NCBI GenBank assembly: GCA_003212695.1
Contig: QCPC01000009.1
Span: 1-59,816, forward strand
Direction: 5' to 3'
Source: Prochlorococcus sp. AG-436-C13
GTDB taxonomy: Bacteria; Cyanobacteriota; Cyanobacteriia; PCC-6307; Cyanobiaceae
DNA length: 59,816 bases
Below, one piece after another: positions 19,524-29,554 of this stretch (position 1 is its first letter; each line of letters starts with the position of its first letter). Position numbers and translations under genes: made by a program. The notes beneath the pieces were generated by a model. That model made no database searches and had not been told where the DNA came from. It saw only the letters and a list, made by a program, of their open reading frames with translations.

Positions 19524-20430
19524 TTTTATTATGTTTTAGACTTCCAGCCCAATGAAGTTTTTGTGAAAGGGTTCTGTAGTAAGAAGGATTCTGATCAAGT
19601 ATTAGCATTTTGGCTTGGTGTGTTGCTTTCTGAATTATGCATCGATCGCTCTCAGTTATAAGAGTGCTACTTACACCATCTTGCCAGATCTTTATACGGT
19701 TACTCTTTTCTCCTATACCTATAGGCTTAATAATTAGCTTTGATTCAGAAGGAACTACAATAGGTCTGCTAGATAAACTGATTGGACAAATTGCACTAAC
19801 AACCATCCCTTCGACACTAGGATGAAGAATAGGACCCCCTGCAGCCATGGAATAGGCAGTAGAGCCAGTTGGAGTTGATACTACGATTCCGTCCCCCCTA
19901 TAGATATCTACTTCTTCACCATCAATTTCAAGATTGAGCGTGCATGTAGGTGAGATTTCATCACGATATGAACGAAAATAAATATCATTTAAGGCCCAAA
20001 ATATATTTGAGTTTTCAACACTTTTACCATTAGAATTTATTTTTAATCTTCCTTCTAGCATCATTCTATTTTCAATAGTGAAATTATTATTTTCAATCCT
20101 TTCCCATAAATTATGACTTTTTAATAATCCTTTGTCATGAGTTAGAAATCCAAGATTTCCTCCAACATTGAAATTCAAGATTGGTACTTTATATATGGAA
20201 AGTTGTCTTGCTGCCCCAAGAACTGTACCATCGCCTCCAAGTACAATAGATAAATCAGGTAATTTACTCTCTTGACTAATTAGTAAAGGTAGTTGGTTTG
20301 TGTCCTTTCCTATCTCTGCAATTTTCACTTCTATATTATATTTATTTAGGCTTTCGGTACATTTTAATACTTCTTCTTTAGCAGATTTACTGTTTGATTT
20401 ATAAATTATCCATACTAAATCTAGCTTCAT
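19513..20430 (-). CDS. nadK: NAD kinase
   Basis: Phosphorylates NAD(H) to NADP(H), the NADPH pool feeding and fed by photosynthesis. The GGDGT motif (65-69), the glycine-rich NVGGNLGFLT and the downstream GDGIVVSTPTGSTAYSMAAGGP block are hallmarks. The length (305 aa) is normal. It lies directly downstream of ndhE with an 11-nt gap, linking NADP supply to NDH-1 production. Cyanobacteria often carry a second NAD kinase elsewhere. Confidence 0.96.
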   Translation of the reverse strand: MKLDLVWIIYKSNSKSAKEEVLKCTESLNKYNIEVKIAEIGKDTNQLPLLISQESKLPDLSIVLGGDGTVLGAARQLSIYKVPILNFNVGGNLGFLTHDKGLLKSHNLWERIENNNFTIENRMMLEGRLKINSNGKSVENSNIFWALNDIYFRSYRDEISPTCTLNLEIDGEEVDIYRGDGIVVSTPTGSTAYSMAAGGPILHPSVEGMVVSAICPISLSSRPIVVPSESKLIIKPIGIGEKSNRIKIWQDGVSSTLITESDRCIIQKATHQAKMLILDQNPSYYRTLSQKLHWAGSLKHNKNGY

Positions 20431-20440
20431 CTTTTTTGAA

Positions 20441-20767
20441 TTACCATTTTAATAGATTAAAACTTTCCATATCAACTGTAGTTCTATTGCGATAAAGAGA
20501 AAGCAATATTGCAAGCCCAACTGCTGCTTCTGCTGCAGCTACAGTAATTACAAAAACTGTAAAGACTTGGCCACGAATAAGATCTCCATCTATATAAGAT
20601 GAAAATGCCATTAAGTTTATATTGACAGCATTTAGCATTAGCTCGATACTCATCAATACCCGAACCGCATTCCTGCTATTGATTAATCCCCAAACACCTA
20701 TACAAAACAAAATAGAAGCAGTAAATAAATATGCTTCTAGTGGTATTGGAGCTTGCAAATCATTCAT
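20441..20767 (-). CDS. ndhE: NAD(P)H-quinone oxidoreductase subunit 4L (NdhE)
   Basis: The NuoK-type small membrane subunit of NDH-1, 108 aa with three membrane helices. The conserved Glu residues lie in [19 protein letters not shown] and [17 protein letters not shown], which belong to the proton path. It is the fourth gene of the ndhA-I-G-E operon on the reverse strand, 37 nt after ndhG. Confidence 0.96.
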   Translation of the reverse strand: MNDLQAPIPLEAYLFTASILFCIGVWGLINSRNAVRVLMSIELMLNAVNINLMAFSSYIDGDLIRGQVFTVFVITVAAAEAAVGLAILLSLYRNRTTVDMESFNLLKW

Positions 20768-20804
20768 AAGATACTAATTTTATAGTATGTATATATTTAA
20801 TTGA

Positions 20805-21398
20805 TTATTTATTAGATTGATCAATTAAATATATATCACTTGAATCTCTAATAATATTTTGTTCTTCTGATTCTGCTTGATTTCCCACAATATCTCTTCT
20901 TGCTAAGACTATTGCACCAATCATAGCCATTAATAAAAGTACTGATGCTAATTCAAATGGTAGTAGATAATCAGTGAATAAATGCTCACCTATCCTGATT
21001 GTTGCTTCTTCTCCAATTGCTTTTGGACCAGGAGTTGACCATTTTGTTGTTATATCAACTCTTAATAATAGTAATAAAAGACCACCGCATACTATTCCAG
21101 AAAAAAATCGCCGTATTTTTAACCCTTGAATTGGTTTTAATTCCTCCCTTTTGTTAACTAGCATTATCGCAAAAAGAATGAGAACATTTACAGCACCCAC
21201 ATAAACTAGAATTTGAGCAGCAGCAACAAAACTTGCATTTAAAAGAAGATAAAGGCCTGCTACAGACATAAAAACAGCACCAAGCAAAAAAGCTGAATAA
21301 ACAATATTATTTAGTAAGACGACTCCTAAGCTCCCCGAAATAATAATAATAGATAGTATAATGAAGCAAACTTGCTCTGTTGCTGAAGCTATACTCAC
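20805..21398 (-). CDS. ndhG: NAD(P)H-quinone oxidoreductase subunit 6 (NdhG)
   Basis: The NuoJ-type membrane subunit, 197 aa with five predicted helices. The [49 protein letters not shown] region (residues ~30-80) is the family core. The GTG start overlaps the ndhI stop by 4 nt (GTGA), so translation is probably coupled. The last ~35 residues are hydrophilic and variable. Confidence 0.95.
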   Translation of the reverse strand: MSIASATEQVCFIILSIIIISGSLGVVLLNNIVYSAFLLGAVFMSVAGLYLLLNASFVAAAQILVYVGAVNVLILFAIMLVNKREELKPIQGLKIRRFFSGIVCGGLLLLLLRVDITTKWSTPGPKAIGEEATIRIGEHLFTDYLLPFELASVLLLMAMIGAIVLARRDIVGNQAESEEQNIIRDSSDIYLIDQSNK

Positions 21399-22054
21399 TT
21401 GCTGTTTTCTCCAGTATTAGAAATCTTTGAATCATTAATTGGGCGTTTATTTTCTTTATTTATTTTTTCATTGTTTTTCATCCAATCTAAGACTTCTATT
21501 GGTAACTTTCCTGCTCTTGATGCACTTTGTGGTGTTTCATGAGGATCCATAACCCCTTTTGGTAAATAACCAAGCTCTTTTAAAGGCATAACAGAAGGAT
21601 CAGTGGTAACGCTAGTAGGAAGTCTTCCAAGGGCTACATTGTCAAAATTCAAATTATGACGGTCAAAAGAAGAAAGCTCATATTCTTCTGTCATCGAAAG
21701 ACAATTTGTTGGGCAATATTCAACACAATTGCCGCAAAATATACAGACTCCAAAGTCTATGGAGTAATTGCGTAGTTCTTTCTTTTTGGTTTCTTTATTC
21801 ATCACCCAATCGACTACAGGCAAATTGATTGGACAGACTCTGACACAGACTTCACAAGCTATACATTTATCAAATTCATAGTGAATTCTTCCTCGGTATC
21901 TTTCTGATGGAATTAGTTTCTCATATGGATATTGAACAGTTATAGGCCTTCTCCTCATATGATCAAAAGTTACGCCTAAACCCTGCAATAGGTATTTTCC
22001 TGCACTAACTACATTTTTACCGTACAGAGCTACTTGTTGAAAAAAGGTGCCCAT
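21395..22054 (-). CDS. ndhI: NAD(P)H-quinone oxidoreductase subunit I (NdhI)
   Basis: The two-cluster ferredoxin-like subunit that carries electrons in the NDH-1 peripheral arm. Two 4Fe-4S motifs are complete: [12 protein letters not shown] and [12 protein letters not shown], each CxxCxxCxxxCP. The N-terminal amphipathic helix ([19 protein letters not shown]) anchors it to the membrane arm. At 219 aa it is a little longer than plastid forms because of a Lys/Asn-rich tail. It lies 123 nt downstream of ndhA and overlaps ndhG. Confidence 0.97.
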   Translation of the reverse strand: MGTFFQQVALYGKNVVSAGKYLLQGLGVTFDHMRRRPITVQYPYEKLIPSERYRGRIHYEFDKCIACEVCVRVCPINLPVVDWVMNKETKKKELRNYSIDFGVCIFCGNCVEYCPTNCLSMTEEYELSSFDRHNLNFDNVALGRLPTSVTTDPSVMPLKELGYLPKGVMDPHETPQSASRAGKLPIEVLDWMKNNEKINKENKRPINDSKISNTGENSK

Positions 22055-22177
22055 TGGAATTTATCTATCAATTTGGTGAGCCTAATAATTTGATATTACA
22101 GGTGTTTCTATGGAAATATGTATGTTTACTTTTAAAAATGAATATTGTTTTCAATTGCTGAATTCTTATTTTTCTAG

Positions 22178-23296
22178 TTACCCACCAAAGGCAATTGGAA
22201 AAGCAAGTTTGAGGGCAGCAGTAAATAGCAAATTTACCAAAGCAATTGGGAGTAAGAATTTCCAGCCAAGATCTAGTAATTGATCAATACGAACTCTGGG
22301 TGTTGTCCACCTAAGTAATATTGCAAGGAAAACCAGTAGATATGTCTTAAATATAGTCATTATTATTCCTAAAGAAGCAGTTAAAATTTGTATTACAGGG
22401 GTATCGATAGATTGGCCAATAATATTCCCAATCCATTCAACTGGTAATGGAAATCCCCAGCCACCTAAATATAAAATTGATACTAATAATGATGATAAAA
22501 CAAGGTTTATATAACTTCCTAAATAAAACAAGGCAAATTTCATTCCTGCATATTCAGTTTGATATCCTGCAACTAGTTCTTCTTCTGCTTCAGGTAGATC
22601 AAATGGAAGTCTTTCACATTCTGCAAGAGCACATATCCAAAAGATTAAGAAACCAACAGGTTGTCTCCAAATGTTCCAGCTTAGAAAACCAATTGTATTT
22701 TGCTGGTTAACTATATCAATTGTACTTAAAGAGTTGCTCATCATTACTATTGCTAGTACAGCCAAGGCAAGTGGGATCTCATAACTTATAGATTGTGCTG
22801 CTGCTCTTAATCCACCTAAAAGGGAATACTTGTTGTTAGATGCATAACCACTCATTAAAAGTCCAATGGGCTGGATACTACTTAATGCAATCCATAAGAA
22901 AATTCCTATACCAACATTACTAATTAGTAGATTTTGACCAAAAGGAATTATTAACCAAGAAAGTATTACAGGGATTAATACTAATACTGGACCTATAGTA
23001 AACAGTAAGCCATCAGCTTTTGCAGGTATAACATCTTCTTTCACAAGAAGCTTTAGCCCATCAGCCATCGGCTGTAAAATTCCTAATGCCCCTGCATATT
23101 CTGGACCTATTCTTTGTTGAGCAGCAGCTGATATTTTTCTTTCAAGCCAAACAGTTACAAGGACGCCTATTAAGGCTGCACTTAGAACCAATAGCATTGG
23201 TAGAGGTAACCAAAGAAGGTGGGCAACATTTTCTGACATCCCCATCCCTTGCAAAAGATGGTTGAAACTCATTTCAAGATCTAATCCTGTATTCAC
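22178..23296 (-). CDS. ndhA: NAD(P)H-quinone oxidoreductase subunit 1 (NdhA)
   Basis: The NuoH-type membrane subunit next to the quinone site, with about eight helices. Family blocks include [55 protein letters not shown] and [28 protein letters not shown] (each split from longer conserved runs). I chose GTG 23296, which gives 372 aa and an N-terminus starting [10 protein letters not shown] like other cyanobacterial NdhA. ATG 23332 would add 12 residues with no family counterpart. It is first of the ndhA-I-G-E operon, 69 nt after gltA. Confidence 0.94.
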   Translation of the reverse strand: MNTGLDLEMSFNHLLQGMGMSENVAHLLWLPLPMLLVLSAALIGVLVTVWLERKISAAAQQRIGPEYAGALGILQPMADGLKLLVKEDVIPAKADGLLFTIGPVLVLIPVILSWLIIPFGQNLLISNVGIGIFLWIALSSIQPIGLLMSGYASNNKYSLLGGLRAAAQSISYEIPLALAVLAIVMMSNSLSTIDIVNQQNTIGFLSWNIWRQPVGFLIFWICALAECERLPFDLPEAEEELVAGYQTEYAGMKFALFYLGSYINLVLSSLLVSILYLGGWGFPLPVEWIGNIIGQSIDTPVIQILTASLGIIMTIFKTYLLVFLAILLRWTTPRVRIDQLLDLGWKFLLPIALVNLLFTAALKLAFPIAFGG

Positions 23297-23365
23297 CACT
23301 ACGCCTAAAACTAATCTAATGGTAGTGAACATTTGGATGAATTACTTAATCTTAATTTAGCTATT

Positions 23366-24544
23366 TTAGTTCTTAATTCTTTCTTCCAATGCAGCCCAAG
23401 TTCTTGTTCTCTCACCTGTATAAATTTGTGTTGGCCTGAAAATCCTATTAGCGCTTAGTTGTTCTCTCCAATGAGCTAGCCAGCCAGCCACTCTAGAAAT
23501 AGCAAAAATAGGTGTAAATAAGTCTCTTGGAATTCCTAGTTTCCTATATACAAGACCCGAATAAAAGTCAACATTGGGGTATATGCCCTTTGGTCCGAGT
23601 AATGGGAAGGCTGCTTCTTCTACTGCTTTGGCTACGTCATACATTTTGTCTTTACCGAATCTTGCAAAAAGATCTTCGGCAAAACCTTGTAATAATGTTG
23701 CTCTAGGATCTTTTACTTTATATTCTCGATGTCCAAATCCCATAAGTTTTCTTTTCTTTGCTATTGAATTTTCTAAATAATTTTTTGCTTGCTCAGGAAT
23801 ATTGATTTCCTCAAGCATTGCTATAACATCTTCGTTGGCACCCCCATGCAAAGGACCTGCAAGCGTTCCTACCGCTGATGCAATCACTGCATAGGGATCT
23901 GTCAAAGTGCTTGCTGTAACTCTTGCGCTAAAGGTGCTTGCATTCAAACTGTGCTCGGCATGAAGTATTAAACATCTATCAAAAACTCTTGCTGCCAGTG
24001 GATCTGGCTCACGTTCAGTAAGCATATAAAGAAAGTTTGATGAATAAGGTAAATCATCTCTGGGTTGAATTGGATCTTGCCCTTTTCTGATTAATTGAAA
24101 AGCAGCTACCATTGTTGGGATTTTTGCAATTAACCTCACTACTGCGTCATATATGTATTCTGGATCGTCTATTACTCTTCTGGAATAGAACAAGCCTAGA
24201 GATGCAGCACTGGATTGGAGTGCATCCATTGGATGACCTGTCGCAGGGAAACATTTCATCATATCTCTAACTCTGAAGCTTAATCTTCGATGCATTTGAA
24301 TTGAAGCTTCGAAGTCTCTTAGTTGTTTTGCACTAGGTAGATCTCCCCAAATGAGAAGATAAGTAGTTTCTAAAAAACTACTTTTAGAAGCCAACTCAGC
24401 AATTGAATATCCTCTATAAGTAAGCTCGCCTTTCTCTCCATTGATATCGCATATAGAGGATTGAGTTACAGGGACTCCTTCCAATCCAGGCTTTAAAACC
24501 ATTTGTGCTTCTGCTTCTTTGTTTTTTATGGCTTTTGTCTCCAA
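23366..24544 (-). CDS. gltA: Citrate synthase
   Basis: Makes citrate from oxaloacetate and acetyl-CoA, feeding 2-oxoglutarate supply for nitrogen assimilation in a cyanobacterium. Catalytic-region motifs are HAEHSLNAST, GPLHGGANEDV and GFGHREYKVKDPRA, with VDFYSG near the C-terminus carrying the catalytic Asp. The TTG at 24544 gives 392 aa. ATG 24502 (starting VLKPGLEGVPVTQSSI after Met) is an equally reasonable start with 378 aa. It precedes ndhA on the same strand, an arrangement seen in several cyanobacteria. Confidence 0.94.
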   Translation of the reverse strand: METKAIKNKEAEAQMVLKPGLEGVPVTQSSICDINGEKGELTYRGYSIAELASKSSFLETTYLLIWGDLPSAKQLRDFEASIQMHRRLSFRVRDMMKCFPATGHPMDALQSSAASLGLFYSRRVIDDPEYIYDAVVRLIAKIPTMVAAFQLIRKGQDPIQPRDDLPYSSNFLYMLTEREPDPLAARVFDRCLILHAEHSLNASTFSARVTASTLTDPYAVIASAVGTLAGPLHGGANEDVIAMLEEINIPEQAKNYLENSIAKKRKLMGFGHREYKVKDPRATLLQGFAEDLFARFGKDKMYDVAKAVEEAAFPLLGPKGIYPNVDFYSGLVYRKLGIPRDLFTPIFAISRVAGWLAHWREQLSANRIFRPTQIYTGERTRTWAALEERIKN

Positions 24545-24560
24545 CGCATAACTACTATTT

Positions 24561-24586
24561 AATGATAGTTTGGAACGGATATCATT
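24561..24586. repeat. Inverted repeat upstream of gltA
   Basis: AATGATA (24561-24567) and TATCATT (24580-24586) are perfect complements separated by 12 nt, 17 nt upstream of the outer gltA start. No T-run follows in either direction, so an operator or leader hairpin is as likely as a terminator for the upstream DUF3352-like gene. Confidence 0.3.
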
Positions 24587-24618
24587 GAACTATTAATTAT
24601 TTTTCCAAAGCCACAAAT

Positions 24619-26208
24619 TTAATTTATAGAAAGCATCCCATGAAGATGTAATATTGATTTTTCATTTTCTTCTTCTGTCCCAACTGCTATAACTAGGTTT
24701 TTGAAATATGATTGTATTGTATTTTTCTCTACTGTCTTAAGTAGAAGCAAAGGTTTCCATTGGTTTAAAATTTTCTTGGCCGAATCACTGCTTAGATATA
24801 CATGATGAGTAAAATCTCCTGGTAATCTTTGGTTGTTTTCATTTAATTTAATTTTTGATAATATTGGTTGTTCTGAATCATTTTTTTCTTCAATATTAGA
24901 TATTTGATTTGACCATACAATTTTGTCTGATTCCTGAGAGGATACAACTCCTAGTTTGGTAGATAACTGGTAACTATTTTTGGATTCAATTATACTTGGC
25001 TTATACCAAATATTGAAAGTTTTATCCTTATAGTTAAGGGTTGATTCAGTAAAGTCTTTTGCAGTAATTTTTTTACTTATTTCTGTAATATTGGAATTAT
25101 CAGATGATCCTATTATCCAATCATCTTGATTTTTTGCTAATATTATTGGTCCTGAATCAAGCTCTATTATCTCTTCAACTATTTGTGAATCTAGTTTTTT
25201 CAGTGAATTCCGTAAGTAGTAAACTATTGCTTGAGAATATAGATCATTATCATCTGAATTTAGTATTTCTTTGGGTTTGCTAATTATAGCTATATCTCTA
25301 CTATTCCTAAACTTATAATCCAACATTTCTAATCCAATTAAGCTTTGATTTTCTATTTGATTCACTTTATCTTTTAATTCAAATATACTATCTAAGTAAA
25401 TGATATTTTGCTTTAACATTATAGAAGCTGCAAAACTATTAGGCTCTATTTTGTCTAATATGAACTTAGGAATCTCAAGTAACTTCTCCATTGCTTCAGG
25501 GGAAGCATTTATTAATAATACTCCATCTTCTAATTTTTTGATCATAGTATTCATTTTATTATTTCCTATTTGATTTTTAATTGGATCATCTGAAATATCT
25601 ATAGCTTGATGTATTAAATCTAACTTTGAGGAAAATAATATAACGTTATCTTCTGTTAATGCAGTTGCAATTTTTGTTTTATCATTAGAGTCTGATATAG
25701 AAATCTCTTGATTTTTATATTTTTCTTTAGTTATTTCTGCACCTTTTTCAGATTTTTTTATCCAAAAATCATCTAAGCAGTTCTTAGCATCAATTTTTTC
25801 AATTCCTTCTATAGCGAATAACCAATCCTTTTCTTTCTTATTCGAATTAATTATTGCAATACTATAGTTAGAATTAATGCAGCTAGATAAATTATCAGCA
25901 TAATTAATTCCTGTTAGAGTTATTAATCCATTCCTTAAATCTATTAATTCTTCTCTAAATGTATTATTTGACCTTTTAATTTTTTTTGCTTTTCTAAAAT
26001 CAGGAATTCCATTCGTTCCAAGATGTAGATTAATTGTTAAATATGAATTATAAGGAATATATTTAGAAGCCGTTGTTAATTCTAGTTTTTGGGGTTCTAT
26101 TTTTAAGCCAGGTTTGCTATTTTCAGATGGATTCCAGATTTTATAGGTAAATACAAGTAATGTTATCAAAACTATAATGAGACTTATGAAGAAGAGGCGT
26201 ACTTTCAT
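24619..26208 (-). CDS. DUF3352-like membrane-anchored protein, function unknown
   Basis: A 529-aa protein with one N-terminal membrane anchor (about residues 5-22) and a long Ser/Asn/Lys/Ile-rich extracytoplasmic domain. It begins SKYIPYNSYLTINLHLG, resembling the DUF3352 start where an N-terminal Pro-x-(D/N) strand is followed by a domain with repeated beta elements. The match is by overall layout and a few blocks (LLINASPEAMEKL, GDFTHHVYLS), not catalytic motifs. It is likely periplasmic or thylakoid-lumenal. It stands alone between rhodanese and gltA. Confidence 0.6.
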   Translation of the reverse strand: MKVRLFFISLIIVLITLLVFTYKIWNPSENSKPGLKIEPQKLELTTASKYIPYNSYLTINLHLGTNGIPDFRKAKKIKRSNNTFREELIDLRNGLITLTGINYADNLSSCINSNYSIAIINSNKKEKDWLFAIEGIEKIDAKNCLDDFWIKKSEKGAEITKEKYKNQEISISDSNDKTKIATALTEDNVILFSSKLDLIHQAIDISDDPIKNQIGNNKMNTMIKKLEDGVLLINASPEAMEKLLEIPKFILDKIEPNSFAASIMLKQNIIYLDSIFELKDKVNQIENQSLIGLEMLDYKFRNSRDIAIISKPKEILNSDDNDLYSQAIVYYLRNSLKKLDSQIVEEIIELDSGPIILAKNQDDWIIGSSDNSNITEISKKITAKDFTESTLNYKDKTFNIWYKPSIIESKNSYQLSTKLGVVSSQESDKIVWSNQISNIEEKNDSEQPILSKIKLNENNQRLPGDFTHHVYLSSDSAKKILNQWKPLLLLKTVEKNTIQSYFKNLVIAVGTEEENEKSILHLHGMLSIN

Positions 26209-26239
26209 ATTTTAAAAACTTTACTTATGTAATCCTCTT

Positions 26240-26245
26240 TATAAT
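26240..26245 (+). promoter_or_regulatory. Candidate -10 element of the rhodanese gene
   Basis: A perfect TATAAT lies 31 nt upstream of the rhodanese ATG, followed by TAGGAG as a possible ribosome-binding site further down. No convincing -35 box is seen, and chance matches are common in AT-rich DNA. Confidence 0.35.
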
Positions 26246-26275
26246 CGGTTTAGTTTAGGAGTTAACAATAACGAA

Positions 26276-26629
26276 ATGAATCACAAGAACCCTTTGAATA
26301 TTTCTCCTAAGGAATTAGAAAAATGGTTGGATGAAGATTTATCTAAGCCAATTTTGATTGATGTTAGGGAGAAAGAAGAGCTAGCTATAGCATCATTAAA
26401 TCAGGAAGTATTGCATTTGCCTTTAAGTGATTACTCCAGTTGGATTGATAGCTATGCTGAAAAGTTGTCTTTTGATGAGCGACTGGTTGTAATTTGTCAT
26501 TCAGGTATCCGCAGCTGGAATTTTGCAATTTGGTTGCTAGAACAAGATTCTCGTTATCAAGTTTGGAATCTTAAAGGTGGCATAGATGCTTGGAGTCAAG
26601 ATGTTGATAATTTAGTACCTAGGTATTAA
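26276..26629 (+). CDS. Single-domain rhodanese-like sulfurtransferase
   Basis: A 117-aa single rhodanese domain. The N-terminal ILIDVREKEEL (26-36) and the active-site loop with catalytic Cys74 in VICHSGIRS are intact, so sulfurtransferase or related activity is plausible. The C-terminal NLKGGIDAWSQDV segment is typical. The physiological acceptor is unknown. It converges on trpB across 8 nt. Confidence 0.9.
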   Translation: MNHKNPLNISPKELEKWLDEDLSKPILIDVREKEELAIASLNQEVLHLPLSDYSSWIDSYAEKLSFDERLVVICHSGIRSWNFAIWLLEQDSRYQVWNLKGGIDAWSQDVDNLVPRY

Positions 26630-26637
26630 ATTTAAAC

Positions 26638-27888
26638 TTAATTGTTTGAGGTCAGTCTTTCTGCAACTGTGTTTACATCTTTATCGCCTCGTCCTGAACA
26701 ATTAATAACAAGCTCAGTTCCACGAGAGAGAGTTGGGCATAATTTTTCTAGATATGCAAATGCATGGGCTGTTTCTAGTGCGGGAATAATTCCTTCTTTT
26801 TGACTTACAAGTTGCAGTGCATTTAGTGCCTCTTTATCTGTTACAGCTACATATTCAGCTCTACCAATTTCTTTTAAATAACTGTGTTCAGGACCTACTC
26901 CTGGATAATCAAGACCTGCGCTAATTGAATGAGCTTCTTGAACTTGTCCATTTGAATCTTGAAGAAGGAAACTCATTGCGCCATGAAGAACTCCTACCCT
27001 ACCTTCTGTAAGAGTTGCTGCATGTCTATCTGTATGGACACCATCTCCAGCAGCTTCAACACCAATCATTCGTACTGATCTATCTTCTACAAAAGGATGA
27101 AATAATCCCATTGCATTAGAACCACCGCCAACACAGGCTAAGAGTAAATCAGGAGATCTTCCAAAGGCTTCATTGCATTGGACTTTAGTTTCTTCACCAA
27201 TTACTGCATGAAAATCTCTTACAAGCATTGGGTAAGGATGAGGGCCAGCTACTGAACCAAGAATGTAATGAGTTGACTCGACATTTGTTACCCAATCTCT
27301 TATTGCTTCGCTGGTTGCATCTTTAAGTGTGGCAGTTCCAGCTGTTACAGGGTGCACTTCTGCGCCAAGTAATTTCATACGAAATACATTTAATTCTTGT
27401 CTTTTCATGTCTTCTTTTCCCATGTAAATTACACAATGAAGTCCAAATCGTGCGCATACTGTTGCTGTTGCTACTCCATGCTGCCCTGCTCCAGTTTCAG
27501 CAATGATACGCTTTTTGCCCATTCTTAAAGCCAAAAGAGCTTGACCTAATGCATTATTGATTTTGTGAGCTCCTGTGTGATTTAGATCTTCTCTTTTTAA
27601 CCATATTCTTGCTCCTCCTTTTTTCCCTTGAAAATGCTCGCTAAGTCTTTTTGCTTCGTATAAAGGCGTTGCTCGTCCTACGTAAGTTTTCAATAATTTA
27701 GATAATTCGTTTTTAAATATTTCATCTTTCCAAGCGCTTTCTGCTGCTTTTTCTAGTTCAGTGAGTGCTGGTATAAGAGTTTCCGGCACATATTGACCAC
27801 CATATTTTCCGAATCGTCCAAAGGTTGTTGGACGAGAATTGATAGATAGATCGTTATCTTTTGGCTGAGAAGGAATTTTGCTTGTCAC
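26638..27888 (-). CDS. trpB: Tryptophan synthase beta subunit
   Basis: Condenses indole with serine to tryptophan using PLP. The PLP lysine sits in [19 protein letters not shown], and the phosphate-binding loop GGGSNAMG and the [15 protein letters not shown] start block are intact. The length of 416 aa is typical. The start is GTG 27888, and an N-terminal extension of ~20 residues precedes the conserved core. trpA is not adjacent. It is divergent from the SUI1 gene across 45 nt. Confidence 0.96.
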   Translation of the reverse strand: MTSKIPSQPKDNDLSINSRPTTFGRFGKYGGQYVPETLIPALTELEKAAESAWKDEIFKNELSKLLKTYVGRATPLYEAKRLSEHFQGKKGGARIWLKREDLNHTGAHKINNALGQALLALRMGKKRIIAETGAGQHGVATATVCARFGLHCVIYMGKEDMKRQELNVFRMKLLGAEVHPVTAGTATLKDATSEAIRDWVTNVESTHYILGSVAGPHPYPMLVRDFHAVIGEETKVQCNEAFGRSPDLLLACVGGGSNAMGLFHPFVEDRSVRMIGVEAAGDGVHTDRHAATLTEGRVGVLHGAMSFLLQDSNGQVQEAHSISAGLDYPGVGPEHSYLKEIGRAEYVAVTDKEALNALQLVSQKEGIIPALETAHAFAYLEKLCPTLSRGTELVINCSGRGDKDVNTVAERLTSNN

Positions 27889-27933
27889 CTTTTAAAGGAG
27901 AGAGATATTTTGTAGATTAGAGATTTAGACAAA

Positions 27934-28257
27934 ATGCCTAAAGGAAGTTGGACAGAATTTGATAATTCTCCTAGTGATAATACTTCGGAAAGTGTTGAAA
28001 TTGATCAACTTAAGGTTGATAGGTCAGTAAGAGTTCAAAAAACACGGGCAGGCAAGTCTGGTAAGACAGTAACTGTCATTACAGGGACCCATTTGAATTA
28101 TTTAGAGTCAAAAAGTCTTTTAAAATTACTAAAAATCAATTGTGGTACTGGAGGAACACTAAAAGGAGGAATAATTGAATTACAGGGAGATCAGGTTGAT
28201 GCAGTAATAAATGTTTTGCTTAAAGAAGGATTCAGTCCAAAAAAAGCTGGTGGATAA
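27934..28257 (+). CDS. SUI1/eIF1-like translation factor (YciH family)
   Basis: A 107-aa protein with an acidic N-terminus and a SUI1 domain from ~33 on. The block VTVITGTHLN... LKLLKINCGTGGTLKGGIIELQGDQVDAV is the family signature. Bacterial YciH is implicated in start-codon fidelity, though its role is minor or conditional. Followed after 69 nt by cysC on the same strand. Confidence 0.9.
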   Translation: MPKGSWTEFDNSPSDNTSESVEIDQLKVDRSVRVQKTRAGKSGKTVTVITGTHLNYLESKSLLKLLKINCGTGGTLKGGIIELQGDQVDAVINVLLKEGFSPKKAGG

Positions 28258-28326
28258 TAAATATTTATTTTGCTCCAATCACATGCAAAAATTGGTGTAG
28301 AAATATTTAATATCACTAAAATTCAA

Positions 28327-28932
28327 ATGGCTTCAAAAGCTTCAAATATTGTTTGGCATAAAGCATCTGTTGATCGTGAATCAATTTCTGATCAAAAAGG
28401 ACATAAGAGTGTCATTATTTGGTTTACGGGTCTTTCAGGTTCAGGGAAAAGCACGTTAGCTAATGCTTTGAATTTTGCTTTGTTTAACAAAGGTTTATCA
28501 ACTTTTCTTTTAGATGGAGATAACATTCGCCACGGATTGTGTAAAGATCTGGGTTTTTCTAATGCAGATAGAGAAGAAAATATTCGTCGTATTGGAGAGG
28601 TTTCGAAACTTTTTCTGGATGCAGGTGTTATTGTCCTGACTGCATTTGTCTCTCCTTTTAGGAGTGATCGAGAAAAAGCTCGTAGTTTGGTAAACAAAAA
28701 TGATTTTCTAGAGGTTTATTGCGCAGCCAATTTAGAGGTTTGTGAAAAAAGAGATACTAAAGGACTTTATGCCAAGGCCAGAAAAGGCGAAATAAAAGAT
28801 TTTACAGGTATTTCAAGCCCTTATGAAGAGCCAAATAATCCTGATTTATTAATTGATACTGGAGTTAAGGATTTGGACGAATGTGTTGAAGATATATTAA
28901 TGAAGTTAGTTGACTTGAAAATCATCAAATAA
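28327..28932 (+). CDS. cysC: Adenylylsulfate kinase
   Basis: Phosphorylates APS to PAPS for assimilatory sulfate reduction or sulfation. The P-loop GLSGSGKS is at 35-42. DGDNIRHGL with RRIGEVSKLF (substrate site), FVSPFRSDRE and the FTGISSPYEEP loop are all conserved. The frame is open to 28270, but ATG 28327 gives 201 aa and an N-terminus (NIVWHKASV) that matches relatives. Confidence 0.95.
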   Translation: MASKASNIVWHKASVDRESISDQKGHKSVIIWFTGLSGSGKSTLANALNFALFNKGLSTFLLDGDNIRHGLCKDLGFSNADREENIRRIGEVSKLFLDAGVIVLTAFVSPFRSDREKARSLVNKNDFLEVYCAANLEVCEKRDTKGLYAKARKGEIKDFTGISSPYEEPNNPDLLIDTGVKDLDECVEDILMKLVDLKIIK

Positions 28933-28939
28933 ATGATAT

Positions 28940-29497
28940 TTACATTTCATCTAAATACTTAGTTGTACCAATTCTTATCAATTTTTCATCTTTATCTATA
29001 ACTTGATTGTGTAATTTTTCCCTGTATTTTTTTATTTCTAATCTTAATTTTATGTTGGATATGCTTAATATTTGAGCTGCAAGTAAACCTGCATTTAATC
29101 CGCCATTAATTGCTACTGTTGCAACTGGTATCCCCCCCGGCATTTGAACAATTGAATATAAGGAGTCAATCCCATTTAGGACTTTTGTTTGAATTGGTAT
29201 TCCTATAACTGGGATAGTAGTAAGAGAGGCAATCATTCCTGGTAAATGTGCAGCCCCTCCAGCCCCTGCAAGAATTACTTGAAAATCTTTAGCTTCTGCA
29301 TTTTTTGCAAATTCCATCATCCTTAGAGGAGTTCTATGAGCTGAAAGCACTCTGGACTCAACTCTGAGACCAAATCCCTCTAGAACCTTTATTGCTGGCT
29401 CTAGTGCAGGCAAGTCAGAGTCGCTACCCATCACTACAGCAACTAAGGTTTTGTTTTCAGTATCTGCTGAATTCAATTTTGCTGACTCAGAGTTCAT
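28940..29497 (-). CDS. purE: N5-CAIR mutase (PurE)
   Basis: Converts N5-CAIR to CAIR in purine synthesis. The core motifs VVMGSDSDLPAL, SAHRTPLRMMEF and AGAGGAAHLPGMIASLT (substrate and catalytic His region) are complete. I chose ATG 29497 (185 aa); a TTG at 29542 would add 15 residues. The C-terminal ~20 residues are variable. It converges on cysC with 7 nt between stops and is divergent from nagA. Confidence 0.94.
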   Translation of the reverse strand: MNSESAKLNSADTENKTLVAVVMGSDSDLPALEPAIKVLEGFGLRVESRVLSAHRTPLRMMEFAKNAEAKDFQVILAGAGGAAHLPGMIASLTTIPVIGIPIQTKVLNGIDSLYSIVQMPGGIPVATVAINGGLNAGLLAAQILSISNIKLRLEIKKYREKLHNQVIDKDEKLIRIGTTKYLDEM

Positions 29498-29554
29498 TGT
29501 TAATAATGACGGGATCTTGAAAATTTTGCATCCGCACTTCAACGAATTTATTCA

